NCBI RefSeq assembly: GCF_008831285.2 | Contig: NC_045140.1 | Span: 4,195,528 to 4,259,527 of the forward strand | DNA from: Nymphaea colorata | Lineage: Eukaryota > Streptophyta > Magnoliopsida > Nymphaeales > Nymphaeaceae | DNA: 64,000 nt | Reading direction: 5' to 3' | Shown here: in pieces, positions 33,341 through 44,031 of the stretch | Position numbering within the stretch: the stretch's first letter is position 1 | Layout: every line of letters starts with the position of its first letter | Position numbers and translations under genes: made by a program | The notes under the pieces: generated by a model | Told to the model about the DNA's origin: nothing | Databases searched by the model: none | What the model saw: only the letters and a program-made list of their open reading frames with translations

Positions 33341-33730
33341 TGTTAGCGCATTTGGAAGGAAGCTTTGTCACTGTCTCTTCCTTGAAAAGAAATCCTCGGC
33401 AGTTTCCTTGGAAAGAAATCCTCAGTGGTTAACTTTGGATTGTGGACAGTAGAACGAGAATCTTGTAAATCTAATTGCGCCAATCTCATCTTTCCCTTTT
33501 ATATCTGTTGCCTTTTTTTCTGTAATTCCTTGATTTCCAGGGATCTTAAACTGTTGGGATCTGTAAGGGAACAAGGGGTTGTAATCCTTTATAAGGAGAT
33601 CATTCCAATGATATCAAGATAGGAAAATAAGAGAGACAAAAACAGAACTTCCTCTGTTTTCTTGGATGTAGGCTATTAACGCCGAACCACGTTAAATTTG
33701 AGTTGTTCGTTTCCTCCTCTTCTTCTTCCA
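33341..33730 (+). repeat. 3' LTR of copia element 2
   Basis: 390 bp from TGTTAGCGCATTTGG to CTTCTTCCA, directly after the purine tract TTGAGGAGGAGTT. It has a TATA-like TTTATAAGG near 33588. No partner LTR exists in the window. Confidence 0.8.
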
Positions 33731-33846
33731 TGAAATTTAACAAAATTGACCACGTTAGATTTATTTCATGTGTTATCTTCCTTTTATTTAACAAATAAGA
33801 GAACCAGTAACAAGAAATTCGGACACATGATTCCACAACTTAGCAA
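33731..33846 (-). other. 3' flank of P450 copy 2
   Basis: Shares 'ttaacaaataagaga', 'gattccacaacttagcaatc' and 'aggcatgctt' with the 3' flank of copy 3 (61115-61250). Probable 3' untranslated region. Confidence 0.55.
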
Positions 33847-36190
33847 TCAGGCATGCTTTGCATGTTGAGTTTTTGTGTCATCAGTAACTGGATTATGATG
33901 CCGCCATGAGCTGCCGAAGGAGGGCCTTGGCTTGAACAGGACTTGGAGTCCATTCTTCATGTAAAGAGTGGTAGTCAATTTGGGCATCACCGGATGGTCC
34001 TTGACGATGCAAACAGAGTACCTCAACAGAAGGGAAGCAGCCACCATTTTCATCTGGTTGTATGCAAATTTCTTCCCCAAGCACAGTCTTGGGCCTGCGT
34101 TGAACACAGCATACTTGAACTGGCTTTCACTCACGAACTGCCCTTCTTTGATCCACCTCTCCGGTTTGAACTCCCGACAATCCTTTCCCCATATTGATTC
34201 CATCCTGCCCATTGAGTATATGGAATAGAAAATCCTTGCACCTTTCTTTATTTTGTTCCCGTCTGGGAACACATCATCTGCCAGTGCTTCCTTGAATTCT
34301 ATGGGAACAGAAGGATACAGTCTCAGAGACTCTGACAGTGCAGCATGCAGGTAGTCCATCTTCTTCAGTTCATTTGGTGCGAAGACTATATTGTAATTGG
34401 TGCCCATCTGGCCGAGATTGAGTTCATCTCTTTGCTTTAGAACACTGTGGATCTCATCAAGAATTCTCGTTTCTACGTTTGGGTTTTTGTCGAGGAGCCA
34501 AAAGAACCATGCCAATGCGACGGAACTGGTGTCACGGCCGGCTAGAATGAAGCTTATACAGAAATCTTTCAAGAATTTGTCTGTATAGAGAGGATTATGG
34601 GCATCCATGAGAACTGATAGGAGGTCAGAGCGGTGGCTTAGACCGCCGAGTTTCTTCGACTCGATTCGTCGCGCCAACACCGTCTTCTCCGCGAATTCGT
34701 GGACTTCCTTAACTGCTTCCGTGAGCTGCTTCTCTGAGCCGACCTGAAAATACCTCATTGTCTTCCAAACAAGGGGCGGAACTCTGAACCTGAAATTCAT
34801 GGTTACCAAGATAGTTAAGAAGCTGTTGAGAATTAGCAGCAACGATCCATATATAACTAAACTGTGTGCTTTGAAATGGAGTTGCAAGGTCTAGAGCAAT
34901 ACAAGAAGGGATCAAGAACAAGTGTTTTGAACAAATAAAATTTTGCCATTTAGAATTTTAAGAAATTCTAATTTTGACCCCAATAAAGTTTTGAAAATTG
35001 CTGTTGGGCCCGGTGAAGAATTTTTTTAAAAAATTATTTCGTATCATTTATCATGACCGGCCCCCAGTAGACAAATCCAGCTTGCTGTTTCCTAACTTAT
35101 CGTTTTCATGAATTCGACCGTCGGGGATGTGTGCACTCAATCTTTAAGGGTACCAATTATAAAAAAGTGAGACTTTTAAAACGATCAAAAACAAATATTA
35201 AAATATTAAAAAACCAAACTGTCCATATGTTCATAAAAAATTTGTAAAATGCCTACAACCTTCCTTCTCCTTCAATTTCTTTATTAAACATTATTATATG
35301 AAAACCTTTTGCATTGATCGGCACTGTAAATTCGATTAGAAATACCGACTAGGGAGTTGGATTGGCGTAAGTTAATTAAGTATTGCATCGATAAAATGGA
35401 TTTTATTTCCACCTTCTCCGTCCTAACCGGCTAACCCTCCACTCACGCATGCATGGACACGCACACACACATATGCAGAATGGCAGCGGCGGTGTGACCT
35501 GAAAGAGGTGTTCTCGGTGGCGCGCTCGAACGCACGAGCAAAAGGAACCTCAGGGAGGTCGACGGCGAGGCACCTGGTGTCGATCCCTAACGCGACGATG
35601 CATATGTTATCAAACGTGAAGCGCAGGAACACGTCCTGCAGGTCCACGCTCCGGCCGTCCCTGCTGAGCTTCTCCGCCAACTTGATGAGCTTGTTGTGCG
35701 TCAGCTCCTCGATGGTCTTGGCCGAATACTCCACGAACCTCGGCGAGTGCATCTCCGAGCTCGCCGCCCTCCTCTGCACCTTCCACATCTCGTCGTCGGC
35801 GTTAAAGATGCCGTCGCCGAGCAGCTCGGAGAACCTCTCCCTGTAGTACTTCCCCTTGGGGTAGTTGTTGAAGTTGGTCTTCAGCATGTATTCTATGTTG
35901 GCAGTGTCGGCAGTGACAAGACCGAACGCACCAGCCTTCCAGAGGCCAGTGTAGGGGAAGGTTCCACCGGCTTGAACGAGGAGCCTGGTGACGTATTCAA
36001 ACACTTCATGCAAATGAAGGATGAAGGCCGGGTGGCTACCCAGCACAGGCCAGTGCATGGCGTCTTTGGACGTCAGCCTGCTCTTGACAGTGCTAAAAAT
36101 GAAGAAGCCAACCAGAGAGATGGCAATGTCTGACAGAGTTATACTCTTCAGGGCCTCCATTAAGACCTCCATCCATGGAGATTCTCCCAT
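33847..36190 (-). CDS. Cytochrome P450, CYP86 family (copy 2)
   Basis: Exons on the minus strand are 36190-35499 (692 nt) and 34789-33847 (943 nt), coding 544 residues. The splice TTCAG|GTCACA ... ATTTCAG|G is in the same Arg231 codon as in copies 1 and 3. The membrane anchor (about 19-34), WKVQR (136-140), AGRDTS (314-319), ESLR (384-387), PERW (440-443) and FNAGPRLCLG with Cys467 are all present at the same positions. Two things are odd. Residues 201-208 read LGIDTRCL where copy 1 has FGVDPGCL. The C-terminus is 15 residues longer than in copies 1 and 3, because one base is missing compared with copy 3 in the last codons after PRPSF, which shifts the frame past the usual stop. The catalytic core is not touched. 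The frame is open further upstream to 36349, but that part contains the TATA-like word, so the ATG at 36190 is preferred. Function as in copy 1 is inferred. Confidence 0.92.
34790..35498 (-). other. Intron of P450 copy 2
   Basis: 709 bp, donor AG|GTCACACC, acceptor AATTTCAG|GTTC on the minus strand, phase 2. The part nearest exon 2 is similar to copy 3 ('aacaagtgttttgaacaaat'). Confidence 0.88.
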
Positions 36191-36269
36191 TGCCAACAAG
36201 CAGTTTGTGCGCAGATGCTTTAGCTTTCGTTTGGTGGTGCTTGCACTCAAAAATCTGTAGACTCTGCCG

Positions 36270-36276
36270 ATAAATA
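36270..36276 (-). promoter_or_regulatory. TATA-like box of P450 copy 2
   Basis: TATTTAT on the minus strand, 80 nt before the ATG, in the conserved word CTCTCTATTTATCGGCAGAG shared with copy 3. Confidence 0.6.
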
Positions 36277-36279
36277 GAG

Positions 36280-36475
36280 AGGAAGTGAAAGAGATCGAGC
36301 ACACCTGTTTTGTTGACCAGAGTTTATGTATTAGTTGGAAACAGGTCAATGCCGATAAATTATTGGGCCCTGAGTGATGCTACTCAAATCAAAATTTTAT
36401 TTTTGGGAGATGAATTATTTTGTAATTTGGTCTATGTGATCACCAATCAAAATAAAGACTCCAAAATGGCTACCT
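36280..36475 (-). promoter_or_regulatory. Proximal upstream region of P450 copy 2
   Basis: Near-identical to the region upstream of copy 3 up to 'aaaatggctacctt': shared words include 'gagatcgagcacacctgttt', 'tagttggaaacaggtcaatg', 'ccgataaattattgggccc' and 'gggagatgaattattttgta'. A stretch of about 50 bp with the 'cactccgcctctttct' word of copy 3 is missing here. Confidence 0.65.
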
Positions 36476-37250
36476 TAGGATGTCAATATATCCGATCGAT
36501 CCGATCCAAAAAAAACATGCATGAGTTTGCCATTAGGGATCTTAGATTCGAGGCAATCAAACAAACATGGGCACGCGCTCCAAACCATAGGTTGCCAGTA
36601 AAAGCCCATTTCACTAAATTGTGAGAATAAAATAATTGAGGTCAGGGATTGAAGGAATCCTGCACAAGAGAAAAAAAAGAAAAGAAAAGAGAGAGATAAA
36701 TGGGATTTATTTAAACAAGACTAGATAAAGTTGGTGACTTGCTTCTCCATCTTTCCTTTTGGTGCTTTTAAGGCTCTTTATGCAACTGGGGCGATGGGTT
36801 CAAATGAACATTATTGCAAGTCAAAGATGCTTAAAGTTGCATGAGTTTTACTTTGGCAAGTGTCTCCGCGAAAGCACTGGGTGCACTAAATTGGGTCGTT
36901 GACTCATTAAATTTCAACAATTAATTTCACTTTGGACCATTTTCTAGCCATCCTAGCATGGGAGATACTACCCTAATGCCCATTTCAAGCTCATGGTTTG
37001 ATTAAATTCCCAGGATATTTCAAGATCTCGAATTTACCAAATCTAGAATTAGGGTTAGTCAAAGGATGCATCTCTCTCCCTCTCTCACGCAGACACACAT
37101 ACATAAGGAAGGTTGAATATATTACTTGCTTCTTGAACGGTATGAAATTGGCAAGTGGAAAAGTTAAAAAGGAGTGCGGAGCTGCTGGCACGATGAACAT
37201 TTTAAAGTTGAAAGCTACCAAATATTTACTGCACTTGATGGCTACATATG
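36476..37250. other. Intergenic insertion specific to unit 2
   Basis: Unit 3 passes from 'atggctacctt' to 'cattggcagttggct' within about 40 bp, whereas unit 2 holds about 770 bp between the same words. It begins 'aggatgtcaatatatccgat', similar to hAT-type ends, but no inverted partner was found at the right. No gene seen. Confidence 0.45.
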
Positions 37251-37735
37251 ATAGCTGATTATTGGCAGCTGGCTCGCGCCGACCCCAAAAAGAAAACAAG
37301 ATAGGGGTTAAGATATTTTGGAAATTATTAAAAAAAATATTTGTTTTAGTTTTTTAATTTTTTTAGGTTTTTATTGTTCCTACAAAAGTTTTTTTTTATT
37401 AATCAAGGGCATTTTTATTAACATATTGGCGCACGAAAATTTCAGAGAAGTTTACTATTATTGATTTCCTTGTGGTACACACCCTTGAGCAAGGGTGCTT
37501 TTTCTTGATGATCAGGAACTTGATTTTATAAACTACCGACAAATTTTTTCAAAATTTTTTTATTTGTCACTGTATGGCTTTCCATTATGGAGAGCTATAG
37601 CCATTAGTGGCCTCTGTTCTGAAACTATAGATCAGTGGTCCTGCATTTTGTTATATACTGTGAGCTGACAACTCACTAGGATATATACGCTCTTTTAGAA
37701 AAGTTGACCACTAAGGTTTTGCCACCTTGGTCAGG
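37251..37735. repeat. Duplicated segment a, unit-2 copy
   Basis: 37251-37570 matches 63680-64000 ('cgccgaccc', 'aagaaaacaagatagggg', 'gatattttggaaattat', 'atattggcgcacgaaaattt'). 37525-37735 also matches unit 1 at 20690-21115. It shows that the unit continues beyond the end of the window. Confidence 0.75.
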
Positions 37736-38035
37736 CCAAGAATGTTACGTTTAGTTGCCTTACAACTTAGATCTGATGTATAACAACTCGAAAGTTTAGT
37801 CACTAATCTGAGATTATGAGGAATCTTGAAAAACTTATGAAAATGAGTTATTAAGTAGTTGGCTGTTATAGTTGCTAACCCTTTTGGAGTTATAATCGTT
37901 ACGAGCGAGTTGAGATCTGCCAAACCAAGTCATAACATGATACGATTTTAAGATCTAAGATCTGGGATTTTTGTATCAATGGTTTGTCCATTAGATGCTT
38001 GAAAGGGAAAGGGGTGGGAGTGGTGGTATGAATGA
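37736..38035. other. Intergenic DNA, no gene recognised
   Basis: No domain-bearing frame and no defined repeat. Confidence 0.4.
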
Positions 38036-38039
38036 AAAC

Positions 38040-38260
38040 ATAGGGAAGGAAGAGAGAAAACGATCGGAAAGAGGAATCACATGATATTTTACGTGGTTAG
38101 ACCACCATAATAGCAGCTCGATTCACCAATTGCCCTGTTGAATGCCTTCCATTAAGAGTGGAATCGAGTTTTGTACGTCGCTCCCATGTACATAAATGAG
38201 TGTATGCCAGATGTGAACCTGCACATATGCTTTCATACCCAAACATTATATATGCATGTG
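38040..38260. repeat. LTR-like fragment
   Basis: Contains 'gaatcacatgatattttacg' followed by 'tggttagaccacc'. A 'cacacgatattttacgtggttc' type word is common in LTRs of plant copia and TRIM elements. No partner LTR, target duplication or coding sequence was recognised, so it may be a solo or broken LTR. Confidence 0.4.
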
Positions 38261-38269
38261 TGTCACATA

Positions 38270-38600
38270 ACAAATAGGTATGAAATAACAAACAAGTATA
38301 AGATAATGTTTATGAGATAACAAAAAAATTATGAGATACCCAAATAACGGACGGACTGATGTATGAGATAACGCGAAACATAAGTATGAGATAATATTGT
38401 ATGAGATAACAAAAGATTTATGAGATAATGACATAACAGACAGATGTATGAGATAACGTTAAACATAAGTATGCGAGACAATGTCTTATGAGACAATAAA
38501 ATATTTATAAGGATATATGAGATAATGCTAAACATAAGTATGAGATAATGTTTATGAGAAAATAAAATAATTATGAGATAATAAGATAATGCTATGAGTA
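38270..38600. repeat. TATGAGATAA degenerate tandem array
   Basis: More than a dozen copies of TATGAGATAA or one-base variants in about 320 bp, grouped into longer units such as 'tatgagataacg', 'aaacataag' and 'tatgagataat'. The minus-strand frames here are by-products. No counterpart exists in unit 1. Confidence 0.8.
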
Positions 38601-39715
38601 AAACAAAAAAATGAAAAAACGTTTTTTTACTACTTAAAGGAAATATATATTGGTCGTAACGCTATGCATATACAAACTGACAATTATCGAATCTCCAAGT
38701 TTATTTTTGCGATTTTCTTTTTGTCCTTATAATTTTTTTTAATCAATCATGGGCATTTTTTGCTGTTATTAAAATGGTGCATGAAATTTCATACACAGAG
38801 GACAGTATATATAACCAACTTCGCTAAAGAGTAGGTCAAGATCCAATGAAAGTGGGGCGAAAGGAACAGATGTTGTGTACTAAAAACTGTGCACCTTGCA
38901 CCGCACGTAACAAAGTCTGTTCAGATGGTCGGAGCTGCGCTGGTGATCGGATAAGAGGGACCCACAAACCATAGATGTCCATCTTAATTTCTACCCTCCA
39001 CCTACGTCTTTCTTTCAAGTACAGGCAGGTCTTGTACCAAATTAAGTGTGGACAAAAATTATGTATGTGGCTCATTAAACGTCATGTCTGGACAGTGTAA
39101 CAAAAGCTTATTTTCGTTTAAAAGTCAAAAATTGAATTGAATTAGCTAAACTGCAGATTCGGTTAATCGGATAATTCAGGAATTCACTTTTAAATCAGTT
39201 TTAAATCGGTACAAATTATCATTATATGCATTTAGAGAATATATATATATAAGTGAAATGTAAAAACATGTAAAATAATTACAAAATAAATGGCCTAGAA
39301 TAAGGAAAGCCCTTTGCCAATCGATTGATGAATCAAAGCAATTTCCCAGCATCGATTTTTGGTAGGTATGTGTGACAATTGCCCACACAATACATACACT
39401 TGCCTCTGCTTCCGATGTAAATAGATCCAACTCAACTTCCATAGAAATCCAATATTCATAATCACTCATCGTGGGTCTGGGTTAAATTAAATAAAAATTT
39501 AAATAAAAAATTTTAAAAAATTCATGTATCTTATATAAAATTTTGAAAAATGATATTTCAGCTCCTGTTGGAACCCAAATATATATAGTTATTAAAAAAC
39601 TAATAGTTTGGAATAGTAGTTTGGAACAAGAGGTGATGGGATGTCTTCCCTCAAGTTGGAGCGTATATCGATCCCGACATTGCAGTACATTTGCCTTATA
39701 CATTATTATTTACCA
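38601..39715. other. Intergenic DNA with a dispersed-repeat copy
   Basis: 38695-38810 is another member of the 'tttttgtcct ... gcatgaaattt' family. The remainder shows no gene. The minus-strand 97-codon frame at 39176-39469 has no known domain and a low-complexity C-terminus. Confidence 0.4.
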
Positions 39716-39719
39716 TTTC

Positions 39720-40105
39720 AAACACTCTCTAAAATTTAGAATTTAAAGTTTGAAAAAGTAAAAACCGCCCTGGGAAAAGGAGCTTTTTCTTTTCGCCAAT
39801 TTATCCTTCATCTACCAACAAATCGTTAGAATAGTGGCTGCAGTATTGATATTAAACCATGCTCGTCCCAAATAATCAGAGAATGAAATAAATGGTTTAA
39901 AGTGGTAGCTTACAATGTCTATCAAGTAACATAAAGCACATTTTCTAGAGCAGAATTCTTTGGTACTAAACTGTACTAAACCATGATCAAAATAGCAAGG
40001 GGATGATCACGCCAAAGATGGATTTATCAAAATGCCAGGGAATGTTTGAAAAGATTGATTGCCTTAATTTGAGAATCAATTAAACCCGTGAAAAGTAAAA
40101 CCTAA
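39720..40105. repeat. Duplicated segment c, unit-2 copy (moved)
   Basis: Matches 24505-24905 of unit 1, but lies on the other side of segment b. At 42165 the two words flanking segment c in unit 1 are joined directly. Confidence 0.7.
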
Positions 40106-40189
40106 AGATATAAACAAGGTCGTCTTCTTTGTTGGGAAATCACTAAAAAAAACAAAAGAAGAAGAAACTTTACTGGCAGGCTGAGCCCA

Positions 40190-40515
40190 TCATATAGGGT
40201 AAAAAGCCGTCAATATAAGTATCACTGACGGATATAGCAATCCGTCATTGTAGAGACTGTCAGCAACACTCTTACTGACGCGAAAAAAACAATGTTAATA
40301 TAACTCAAATACAGCAAGGGGAATCAGGCGCCGGCCGGTAAAGTTTTTAGATCTTTCCTTACGCCTTGACTGTTCTGTTAGTAAATGCAAAACAGTTAGC
40401 GACGAGCAATAGCTGTCACTGTAGTTTTTATACTGACGTCCGCATACCCATCTGTAAACAGTGCAAATTTACTGACGGATTTGTACCATCAGTAATATTG
40501 ACGCGTTTCATGAGG
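40190..40515. repeat. CACTA-like subterminal-repeat region
   Basis: The words ACTGACGGAT, TACTGACG and GCCGTCA or CCGTCA recur several times in both orientations. Clusters of short GC-containing words like these are typical of the ends of CACTA-type transposons. The stretch abuts the start of segment b and has no counterpart in unit 1. No transposase is visible. Confidence 0.45.
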
Positions 40516-40524
40516 GTGCATACA

Positions 40525-42165
40525 ACCCATATAAGTCAAAATAAAAGGGAGGATGTTTTGGTAATTGTTTAAAAAAGGATGTCCTTTTTAATCTTTTCAT
40601 TTTTTAGATTTTTTTTGTCGGTTTTTTTTTTCATTAGCCTGGTATATTTTTATCATTAACCATACTAGCACATGAAAAATTTGTACGCCAGTATGGCGTA
40701 CATAACCAGGTTTGATTTCTCATTACCAACCGCACGTTTAACTTTCTTTGAATCATATAGTAGATGGATGGCGTTGTAGGATGGCTGTGTTGAACACTAA
40801 GTATTTGGCCTAATATCTTCATATATAGTCTTCATTAAGGCCAATTAGGAGCTTGAATATTTTATCCTCTCAATTCTCTATCGAATGATTGATTTAACTC
40901 GTCCCGCATGCCTCAAAGTGTTCCTACCTAGGAGTTGAAGGGCTTATTTCCTTTCTCCAATTGAATGATTCTTTGTTGGAGTTGATAAATGCAGATTATG
41001 TAGATTTGGTGGCCTTATACTTCATGTAGGGCTTCCCACTTTGCTTCGAGGCTTCAATTAAAGATTAAATTGTCTACAAAATGCGGGTTTCATGGAGTTA
41101 ATGGCGACAACAAAATGAGTTCATTGTTTGATCTCTATTCATATCTAGGGTTGGTGTCTTTGGGAGTGGTCTTATAACCATTAACATACCTGGTTTTCCT
41201 TTAAGATTAGTGGGCATGAGGTTGGGGCTACGCGTGATACATAAGATGCAAAATTTATATAGTTTTTTCTACAAATGCGTGAATGGTATTGAATGGATCT
41301 GCTATCTGTCCATGTAATCGAAAATGCCACAAAGGGTTCTGCCTTGAATGAATGCCAAAACACCAAGTTGGAGATCTTTCATTTCTAATGTGCATGTAGC
41401 TAGATGTATATACACTATTAAATATGGGCGCTTCTCAGCTTGCAGTTGTTATCAAGATCCTTGAATGGAGTATGGGTCCAATGTGCCAAGTTTTCCAACC
41501 GAACTGGTCAAAATAAATTGAATGGTGAAGTGGATGTTGGTTCGAAAGTGCACTTGAGCTTCATTGAATGATTTTTTCACCATTGATGAAGGAATTCAAG
41601 TCTGAAGGGCTGGTATAATCTTTAATAATTTGTTTAAATGGGTCATCTCTAGCAGGTCTTAAATCTCTCCTTTACTAATTTTTGCAACCTTATGTAGTTT
41701 ATGGGCATTTGTTATACAGTAAGAACTGCAATGGATACTTCCTCCTATATCTTATAAGGCGTTTTCTCCCTTTTTTCAATATATACTTGATCTACCCTTG
41801 TTTTCCTTGTGATTTAATTTATTACAATGTCAAAGAAAAAGTGCACATTGTCCAGTTAGCCCTTGGAAGCAGTAGTGAAGCCCAACATATTTTTAATTGA
41901 GGCCAGGGATGGGACTAGGAATTTTTTTTATTGGGGAAGCCAAAATATAGTTTCAAATTTTTTGATAGGGGCTGAAATATAATTTTTTAAAAACTTTTGT
42001 TTAAACTAAATGAAACTTTTTTCAAATACATGTAGATTTTTTTTGTTTATTTTTTGAAAATTTGAGTGGAGGCCATGGCCCCTGCTGGCACCCTCTTGGC
42101 TTTGCCCCTAGCTGAAGGGCACTTACTACATATTTGAGGGGCATTTTGTATGTAAATATGCAAAA
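40525..42165. repeat. Duplicated segment b, unit-2 copy
   Basis: Counterpart of 22250-24365 with several internal losses, the largest after 'gttggggct' at 41230. Non-coding. Confidence 0.85.
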
Positions 42166-42169
42166 ATTT

Positions 42170-42885
42170 GGATATAGATATGAAGTTAGTTTCTTGGAAT
42201 TAATATCCTAACCACATCCTTTGCATAATTGCCTGGATTGAATGTGCAGATATGGGTCTTTCGCCATTATGGTCGCACACATCATCACATTGATGTGGCC
42301 TCTACTATTGAAAACTTTCTAGTGGATCAATCATCTTCTTGATTAGCTTCACATTCCTGTTCGATAACTCATCAAATTCATGGAAGGCCATCAAGGTGGT
42401 AAAAATATTCTCAAGGATTTTGCAATTGACTTGTTTTTTTTTTTACTCATGACATCCTGTCAATTAGTTGAATCCAATAGACTCAATAAGTTTCTCTTAA
42501 GCATATGATTTAACTCAGATAGTCAACTCTTATGACTATCACTTCTTGCTAGAGATGAAGTAGGATTAGACAGAGTTGTGTGCAATGCTCGGTGCACGCA
42601 ACATACATACACCAGATGAAAGAAGGAAACGTTTTTAAAATTGTGGAAAAGTAAATGTTCTTTTAAGTTTTTTTTTTGTCTATTTCTTCTTTTGTCCTTA
42701 CAAAAAGTTTCTTCTTTCTATTTAACCTCGGATATATGCATGAACATGTCAAAGCAGTGGCAGAGCCACGTTGTAGCTGGTGTTGGCAGTTACCCACTAA
42801 ATCTATTTTATTTTGAAACTTTTCATGAAATTTTATTTTTTTACATAGGAGCGCCCCTTAAATTTTGAAATTTAAACTTAGAGTG
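42170..42885. repeat. Duplicated segments d and e, unit-2 copy
   Basis: Counterpart of 25170-25740 and 25905-26284. Lacks the poly-T expansion and the block with 'gggggcccgcttgagccg' present in unit 1, and has about 60 bp of its own near 42260-42315. Confidence 0.8.
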
Positions 42886-42892
42886 GCCTTAA

Positions 42893-44031
42893 CTAAAAAT
42901 TTTTAGCTCTACTACTGACTAAAAGGTCCTAGCAATTAATGTTTGTTATGGTGATGACTGCAATTGTCATTACTTGTTTGAAAAGTTTAGACAGGCCCAT
43001 GTGCGCGTGCGTCAGTTTAGTAATACCATGATCAATAGGTAGAAACTTTTCAATTAATTGAGTAGTACTTTGATCAATCTATACCCATTGTAGGTTGTGA
43101 ATAATAGTCTTCTACCTTTTTTTTCTTGGTAAGTTGCCATTATGAAAAAATTCCTGGCAGTTCACGGGAGGGAAGACCATCCCCATCCTCTTGCCCCCTA
43201 GTTATAGGACTGCTTCGGAACTTGAGCAGTAATTTACAGTACACCCTTCAATCCGAACATCGTGCAACCACCATTTCCAGTACAGAAAAAAAGCATACTC
43301 CAGAATCAAACAGAGGACTTGTTCTCAATGCCACCCTTGGTTGACCAACTATGTTACTTCTCTTGGGGTTATTGACAAGTCCCTGAATGGCTAGGTACTA
43401 AAAGTAATCACAGTTGGTCTTGGTATCCATATGTTAGGCTTGCTAGCTAGAGAATATTTTTTTATAACAAACCCGTCCCATATAACTATATAATGAACTC
43501 AACTCAAATGTAGGGGCTATGTCACAGTATGGCCCCTAAGGAAGGATTGCTTCTGCATTCAAGCATGCATGTTATTATTACTTGCCCGAATCTAATGTTG
43601 TCATATGTAGGATGTTGTTGGATGACTAAATTCAAAAATCTGTCACTAAAAAACATGAGTCTGTAAACTGGCATTAGCCATGGTTGATAGTGAAATAATA
43701 ATTTATGGTGACTTTAACATTGATTTACAGTGTTTTTAACTATAAAGTTTTAAATTTTAGCCATCCAGACAACACGTATCTAGCACATGATAACATTGAT
43801 TTTTTCATATTTGGCTTATGCTACATGTGGTTGTACAAACTGGTCCTCAACATTTGCCACCATAGTACAATTTCGCTTATACTATAACTGCATAAAAAGT
43901 TGTAACCAGCTATGTTAATGTTCCATGAAGGTCAAATAATTATATAGAAAGACAAATGTAGTCTTCTATAAAGAAGAGACCCTTTTAAAAGGTCCTACTG
44001 AACTTCTATGTCAAAAACCAACGTCGGCTCT
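42893..44031. repeat. Duplicated segment f, unit-2 copy
   Basis: Counterpart of 27049-27877. It is interrupted by the insertion at 43561-43847 and ends at the left target duplication of the gypsy element (GCTCT, 44027-44031). Confidence 0.85.
43561..43847. mobile_element. Small insertion of about 290 bp in unit 2
   Basis: Unit 1 reads 'tctacattcaacatttgcc' without interruption; unit 2 has about 290 bp between 'tctgcattca' and 'caacatttgcc'. Contents resemble 1105-1340. The words 'gtcactaaaaaa' and 'gatagtgaaa' suggest a non-autonomous CACTA-type element, but no terminal repeat is clear. Confidence 0.5.

Larger units (their letters stand above)
29395..33730 (+). mobile_element. 5'-truncated Ty1/copia element 2
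   Basis: Gag-pol remains from the middle of gag to the end of RNase H, followed by a purine tract and a 3' LTR (33341-33730). There is no 5' LTR. The left junction interrupts duplicated DNA: unit 2 continues past 60460 with sequence missing here, so the deletion took both the 5' end of the element and roughly 650 bp of flank. The right junction falls at the CA end of the LTR, where similarity to the flank of P450 copy 3 resumes. Confidence 0.85.

Noticed and set aside
36190-36349. N-terminal extension of P450 copy 2 (and of copy 3 up to 63447)
   Set aside because: In frame, but it contains the conserved TATA-like word, lacks P450 character and is not conserved as protein in copy 1.
38097-38535. 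Overlapping minus-strand frames of about 60-70 codons
   Set aside because: By-products of the TATGAGATAA array.
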